From Trichopria drosophilae (Eukaryota > Arthropoda > Insecta > Hymenoptera > Diapriidae), in assembly GCA_030407085.1 (NCBI GenBank), contig CM059584.1, positions 6,634,001 through 6,698,000 of the forward strand: DNA of 64,000 bases, read 5' to 3'. The notes beneath the pieces were generated by a model. That model had not been told where the DNA came from. It ran no database searches and was given only the letters and a program-made list of their open reading frames with translations. Positions 58,901-64,000 of this stretch are shown piece after piece. The position numbers were made by a program, and so were the translations under genes. How positions within the stretch are numbered: position 1 is the stretch's first letter; each line of letters begins with the position of its first letter.

Positions 58901-59044
58901 TCTCGGAATTTTCGCCTGGTACTTGGGTACTTTGGACCTTTATGGGAAATATTATAATTTAAATGTTGTTTACAACTGATGTCATTCCGAACTGTACCTT
59001 TCTTGGGTTTGGAATCATTCTAAACACTTACAAATAGGAGAGTA

Positions 59045-60020
59045 CACTGAAGAAATTGTTCGGTTGTCTAAACCTACCCAGAAATTCGTCAAATTTTTTA
59101 CTTGGATTGTTAGAACCAGCCATCTGATTAGTAATAAAGAAAGGTGGTTGTTTACAGTTAAACTATATTAACAATTAAACGTATACTAATCATTTGGACT
59201 GAACTGCAAACAGTGTAATCAAACCAATATTGTCCGAACCGATCCGACTGGTTAGTGCTCACAACCCTAACAGTTTGGTTTTCGTAACCAAACATTTAGT
59301 CACCTAGACCAAACCATATCCTATGAAACCACATCCAACCAATCCATAACCAAACAAAGTTATGGAAAAAGTGTAATCGATATATCAATGTACATTGTCT
59401 GAACCGATCGATTTTGGTTATTGTAACCTGACTGTTTCAACTCTACCAGTTTGGTTTTCATAACCAAAGATTTAGTTCTTGGAACCAAACCATGTCCAAC
59501 TAAACCATATCCAACAAAACGTATCTTTCCAATATGTCCGCAGAAACCGGTTAGGGTAGACAATTAAATGAATTCATTTCCATGTAACTTAACTTGAAAA
59601 CATTGCTTTAATCCATTAATGCCCAGAAATCTAGAACTATGTGCCATTGCTACTTTTAGATTTGGTAGGTTATATCATCACATCTTTGCATAAACTTTTC
59701 TCCACTTTTGAGGTGATCAAACTGTGAAGAATATAATCGATATATATGTACATAAACGAACCGAACGAATTTGGTTATCGCAAATTGACTTTTAATTACT
59801 TAAAACCGAACCAGTTTGGTTTTAATAACCAAATTTAGTTACCATGTACTTTCTCAAAACAAATTCTATCCAAATAAACCATACCCAACGAAACATTATT
59901 GCAACCAAACCAAATCTAACCAATCCATAGCCAACCAAACGACATCTTTCCAAACCGAATAAATGGAGCTAAAAGCAAAAATCTGTTCCATAATCGACAA
60001 TTATTTTGTTTACCTTCTTT
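59045..60020 (+). repeat. Degenerate tandem repeat rich in AACCAAACC
   Basis: At least three units of about 170-240 bp (59205-59365, 59366-59560, 59721-59965) and a more diverged first one (from 59045). Each has a GTGTAATCGATATAT-type start, GAACCGA, CAGTTTGGTTTT-ATAACCAAA and a run of CCAAACCATATCCAACCAA-like words (in pieces). TTGGTT and AACCAA words allow local hairpins. No ORF over 70 codons. Confidence 0.65.
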
Positions 60021-60349
60021 CACAGTTTGGAGTAAATCCTATATCGAAAATCTGTTTTGAAACAATTTATATTTTTCCTATTAAATCCGTAATTTGGTTT
60101 TCCTAAGGAAAACAAATGTGATTTTGATTTTGGGAATCAGAAAAGCATATGCCTGAAAATAATAAAATTATTTGATTTCATTATGGCGTTAACCATTCTT
60201 TGGTACTAAGTTCTGAATATGAACTAAAAATTCCTGTTTTCTGAACGTCAATAGATTAATGAAATAAAATGAACAGAGGTGCTGATTATTATTCAATAAT
60301 AATATCCAAATCAGATAAATTTAAGATGCAATATATTTTTGTGTTCGTA

Positions 60350-60900
60350 CACTCACCAAGACGGAATTGCGATCATGAAACAATAGCGAAACATACTGAC
60401 CTTTTCCTTATTACCCCCCAACATTTTTAATTTATGAACGGATTATCCGTACTGATAAAATATCCGTCCAAATTAATTCAGGAAAGGTGCGGTGCAGTGC
60501 ATGAAAAATCGCGTGATGTAACGCTCAGACGGATACCACGTCGCGTTGAATGAACGAATGATTAAATCGTAATAATGAGATTTAATTTCGGGTCTTTTTT
60601 TACAGACTTTCGAAGCCGCTTTTAATTACAATTATGTCCGTTTTTCTTCTCGCCTAATTACTCACACGTACTATTTATGCGTAGGCGAGGTGCGCACCGA
60701 CGATTTAGCAATCGGGAGCACGGGCAACTCCTAATAGCCGGTGCTGAAAGTTATACGTGGGTGAAGGCACATGCGTAATTTTATGCGAAAAATGTAGGCG
60801 CAAAGCTGCTTGAGTTCAGCGTTATTAATACAATTCTGGCTTGTCTCGTATGGCAACCCAGTTCGAGGTTAAACTCACTTCATTGCGGATTTACCTTATT
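60350..60900. other. GC-richer island
   Basis: Contains GATACCACGTCGCGTTG, GTAGGCGAGGTGCGCACC and AATCGGGAGCACGGGC. No frame of note. A candidate regulatory block only. Confidence 0.25.
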
Positions 60901-61506
60901 TTTCTTTACGTAATCAGAATTATGAATAGGAAGTATGACAATTATTTGTTGGCAGGATAGAGGCTAAATTCGGATTACTAAATATTTTGTACAATAAGTC
61001 TAACAGTAACATAGGACCACAAAAAAATTTGTTTTGAGATCACTTGAATCAGAAATAGTGGATCTTATAGATTTTTAGCTGCTGAGAACGAATCCGTTAT
61101 TCGATTTGGTCCATCACGTCAGGATTTTAAGATATCTTATCTGAAAAATATTCAAAAATATACTTCCAATAATTTAATTGAGTACAATGCCGGTATGAAT
61201 AACGCTTGTCAAAGGCAAGCAAAATTGTATAAATATGTTTACTTCTGTACAATTGAAAATTGTGTGAATCCTAATGATCACATATGAATGCGGTAGGATA
61301 TTGATGAGAATATTCAATGTCATTTGAAAATAAAGTGTGAAGTCAGAAAAATCACCTAGCTATAAACGCCCATTGATTTTTTAATAAAGAAACCATTGAA
61401 TATCATTTTCTCCTTTAGTTTTGTTTCATATTCAGTTATAGGCGTAACTGCACATCTTGAATGTCAGAACAAACATACGAGTATTTACCGTACTATCGTA
61501 CTTTAG

Positions 61507-61851
61507 GAACATACTCTGTCAGTGGATCCCGGCGACGGGTATTTTTTAGTAAACCTTTTGCATACAAGACGCAATTTGGATCTGATTAAATTCCGACCGC
61601 ATTCCAGTCTGTCAGCCAACCCAGACGATCCTTTATTTTACGTCGGTTTTCACGAGTCAATGGTGCATCAGTTTTCTGGGGAAATTGCACGAAATTTTTC
61701 TATTTTTTCTTTCGCGAAACTCTCGATTTTATCGTCATTCGTTTGCTGTACGATACCGGGGAATTATAAATTTCACGGCTTTCTGATGGATGGCGGAGAC
61801 GTAGATGAACTTTTTGATAAGGCCAACAGCGACGTGTTCAGGGATCTCTGA
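61507..61851 (+). CDS. Coding-like ORF, up to 114 codons, unknown
   Basis: Open from just after TAG (61504) to TGA at 61851, with varied codon use. It encodes VDPGDGYFLVNLLHTRRN, LSANPDDPLFYVGFHESM, then a hydrophobic part and FHGFLMDGGDVDELFDKANS. The first ATG is internal (about 61659), so an exon entered through a splice acceptor is more plausible than a complete gene. The acidic, Gly/Asp-containing C-terminus looks protein-like. No family is recognised. Among unassigned frames in the window this is one of the better candidates. Confidence 0.3.
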   Translation, partial: EHTLSVDPGDGYFLVNLLHTRRNLDLIKFRPHSSLSANPDDPLFYVGFHESMVHQFSGEIARNFSIFSFAKLSILSSFVCCTIPGNYKFHGFLMDGGDVDELFDKANSDVFRDL

Positions 61852-61899
61852 GGTTCTCTTCCATCATATTTTCACTTTTAAAAGGGCAATGATCGTGTA

Positions 61900-63555
61900 C
61901 GATATATGTAATATGGTAAATACCAGTTCATTTTTTTTTATCTTCGTAGAGAAGGAAATATCTGATATTGGTTCAAAAACTGTAATAATTTGTATGATAT
62001 AGAAAACTGTTGTCTGCTAGGGAAGGGTGATTTCCAGTTGTGATCTGAAACAGAAAGTGGAAAAATATTATTAATCTCTGTTGTCGGCACTTTTTCTTGT
62101 ATCTCAAAATATTTGTTTTTCCGGAAATTAACAAAATGGTGGCGTTCCTTTTGAAAAAAAGTATTCATTTGTGCACTATAAATTATGCAAAATTATAGGT
62201 TAGAATATGGCGATAGCCATGGTAGTGTATATTACGTTGAATTTTCATGCGTTAATAGTCCTGATCATTTTTAGTGCAAAAATGTCGTTTCAAGAAAAAA
62301 CGGGTTTAAAGTTTTCCAAGTTTTGGAGACAAAGAAAAACTTTTTCAATTAAGCAGCACTCCTCTTAGTAGAAGTGCTTAGAAGCTATGAAAAAAAGCGA
62401 TTTCCCCACCCGTTACATTAGAAAACCCCTTAAAAATTATTAATTTTCGAATATATTCTGGACGCTTTGGAGGTGTTTCCATTTGATCACAATTTAATAT
62501 AGACATAATTTACAAATCATTTTGAAAATATCCCGAATCTAGGGTTTTAATCTAATATACATTTTTTTTTCAATTCCATACGCCAAATTAAATTTTGCTA
62601 AATTTTCTTTCAGAGTAAAAAAATTAGGATACAATACACACGGAAGTAGATGACAATCGCACTTGTTTCACTCACGAGCAAATAATTCACTTCGTGCACT
62701 TGTATCGTAATGTACTTTATTTTTAATCGAACTCTTAAAACGCACATAATTAATTAATGACAAGTTGTCACGTTTTTAAAAAAATCCTAACCAGAAGAAA
62801 ATGCATACATTTCGAGAATCTATATAATGAATAAAAGTTACTAGATGATATTGCGAATAGTTACATCATTGTAAATACAAAAAATTTCGCATCTCAAGTT
62901 TGACTTCACAAAACATATACAAAATTCTCAATGTCGCCAACCTTTCAGAAAATATACGAGTCACAAATTTTATTCTAATTTGCAAGATCATTGCCATCAC
63001 CTACAGTAATTATCTCAGAATTTTAGCTTCTGCTTAATTTAAAAAATCAATTTATTGGTCTAACTTTCCAAAGTATCCTGACAGGATATTAATCAATAAA
63101 ACACCTCGAATTCCTGAAAATAGATGAATTGTCTTGAGAGGTCACATTATTTGGAAAACAGGCGGTTTTTAATCCTGGTATGCTTTTCTTTGGAACAACC
63201 GAACAATAAGGACCAGAATTATGAAACTGCCGAAAATATTATTTGTATCTCGATAATCAACAGATCTCATGACCACAACTCTTGTCGGCATTTTTGCTCT
63301 AAATTGTACCCTAATTTAATCTAAATCCACCAATCAGCTGCAGAATCCCCAAGCTAGATAGTTGGGAACTTTTTTAAATAACAATTTGAATAGCAATTGG
63401 CCATGACGTCAGACAAAAGAACATAAAAGCTAATTTTTGGTACCAGGGAAAGCTCAGTCAGAAATTTTGTCGAAGGTAAAGAATATGATTCAAATTTCAA
63501 AGGCCAGATTCAAGATACTGGAGCTAAAATAGAGGGGTTATGATACTTCATCTTC
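61900..63555. other. AT-rich stretch without a recognisable gene
   Basis: Frames of 65 to 76 codons are low-complexity and overlap on opposite strands. No tandem repeat or TIR pair was recognised here. Confidence 0.4.
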
Positions 63556-63559
63556 CATC

Positions 63560-63874
63560 TACACGGAGAAAAATAATCAGCAAAATCAGCCGAAAAATCC
63601 GCAGATTCTACCAATTTTATCCTATAGGGACAGCTGTTGGAATTCCGTAGGGATAGCCGATAATTTCAGCTAAATTTACTGAAAAAGTCCGCAAATTTAA
63701 CGGAACAAATCTGCTAATGTAGCGGAAATTTAGAGCTAAGCGCGAATTGAGTAGGGTTAAGGCTACATTAGCGGAATCAAAACAGCTAAAATTGCATATA
63801 TTTTCGGCAATTCCAGCCGAAAATTTTAGCTGATATGAATCAGCTAATCCAGCGGAGTCATTTTTCTCCGTGTA
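63560..63874. mobile_element. MITE with CACGGAGAAAAAT termini
   Basis: TACACGGAGAAAAAT (63560-63574) and ATTTTTCTCCGTGTA (63860-63874) are perfect inverses. Taking TA as the target duplication leaves CACGGAGAAAAAT ends, a terminus style common on insect mariner-type MITEs (general knowledge). The interior is built from repeated AGCTAAAATT, CCGCTAAT and GCCGAAAA words in both orientations, so it can fold extensively. At 315 bp it has no coding capacity. Confidence 0.7.
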
Positions 63875-64000
63875 TTTCTTTCTGCCATGGACCTAGATAT
63901 TTATAGTTGACCTTTGTGTTTAATCCTTAAATGCCACGTGGGGCAAAATTATCCTCTAACCTATTTCAAATTTTCCAACCGAAAAAAGGTTTTACGGTTT

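Noticed and set aside
1..64000. CRISPR array, rRNA, complete tRNA, LTR retrotransposon or viral gene set
   Set aside because: Looked for and not seen: no regular spacer array, no rRNA core motifs, no complete cloverleaf, no long terminal repeats and no polymerase motifs in any frame.

Overview
The window looks like AT-rich eukaryotic nuclear DNA, most probably from an insect. The mobile-element ends and CpG-containing islands remind me of Hymenoptera, but that is an impression, not a proof. There is no bacterial or viral gene organisation, no rRNA, no CRISPR and no long open reading frame. The longest open frames are 110 to 150 codons and I recognise none of them. I read the window as intergenic or intronic DNA dominated by decayed mobile elements, satellites and foldback repeats, with scattered GC-richer islands that could be regulatory DNA, first exons or old coding fragments.

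Layout. 1-6.0 kb: AT-rich DNA with short foldbacks, one palindrome-cored element (987-1112) and a small inverted-repeat element (4647-4833). 6.1-13.4 kb: the GC-richest part, with two decayed 309-bp acidic coding repeats on the minus strand (6756-7339), a TATA-containing island (7480-8200), a tRNA-like SINE or pseudogene (8304-8371), a CpG-rich island ending in a small ORF with a good Kozak context (9640-10394), and inverted CTAGGGAGCAAAATA boxes near 10.45 and 12.35 kb. 14-20 kb: small terminal-inverted-repeat (TIR) element, CT microsatellites, palindromes and a coding-like ORF (19213-19545). 20-25 kb: large foldback (20056-20593), a pogo/Tigger-like MITE (23084-23351) and three coding-like minus-strand fragments. 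25-35 kb: two copies of an unnamed dispersed repeat, a TTAA-bounded TIR element (28530-28966), a GATG minisatellite and a GC island at 31.3-32.1 kb.

35-50 kb: AT-rich desert broken by islands, a hammerhead-like hairpin (41429-41503) and a complex tandem array with repeated 14-bp stem boxes (42.0-43.6 kb). 50-64 kb: two large inverted-repeat structures (50439-53232 and 56892-58342), the second with a palindrome-cored element at its centre; two degenerate satellites (54.3-55.2 and 59.0-60.0 kb); a 109-114-codon ORF (61507-61851); and a MITE with CACGGAGAAAAAT ends (63560-63874).

No pathway or operon logic connects these parts. The clearest theme is small non-autonomous DNA transposons and foldbacks of several families, some sharing ends across the window. 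All comparisons were made by eye. Percent identities, genome copy numbers and homology searches were not available.
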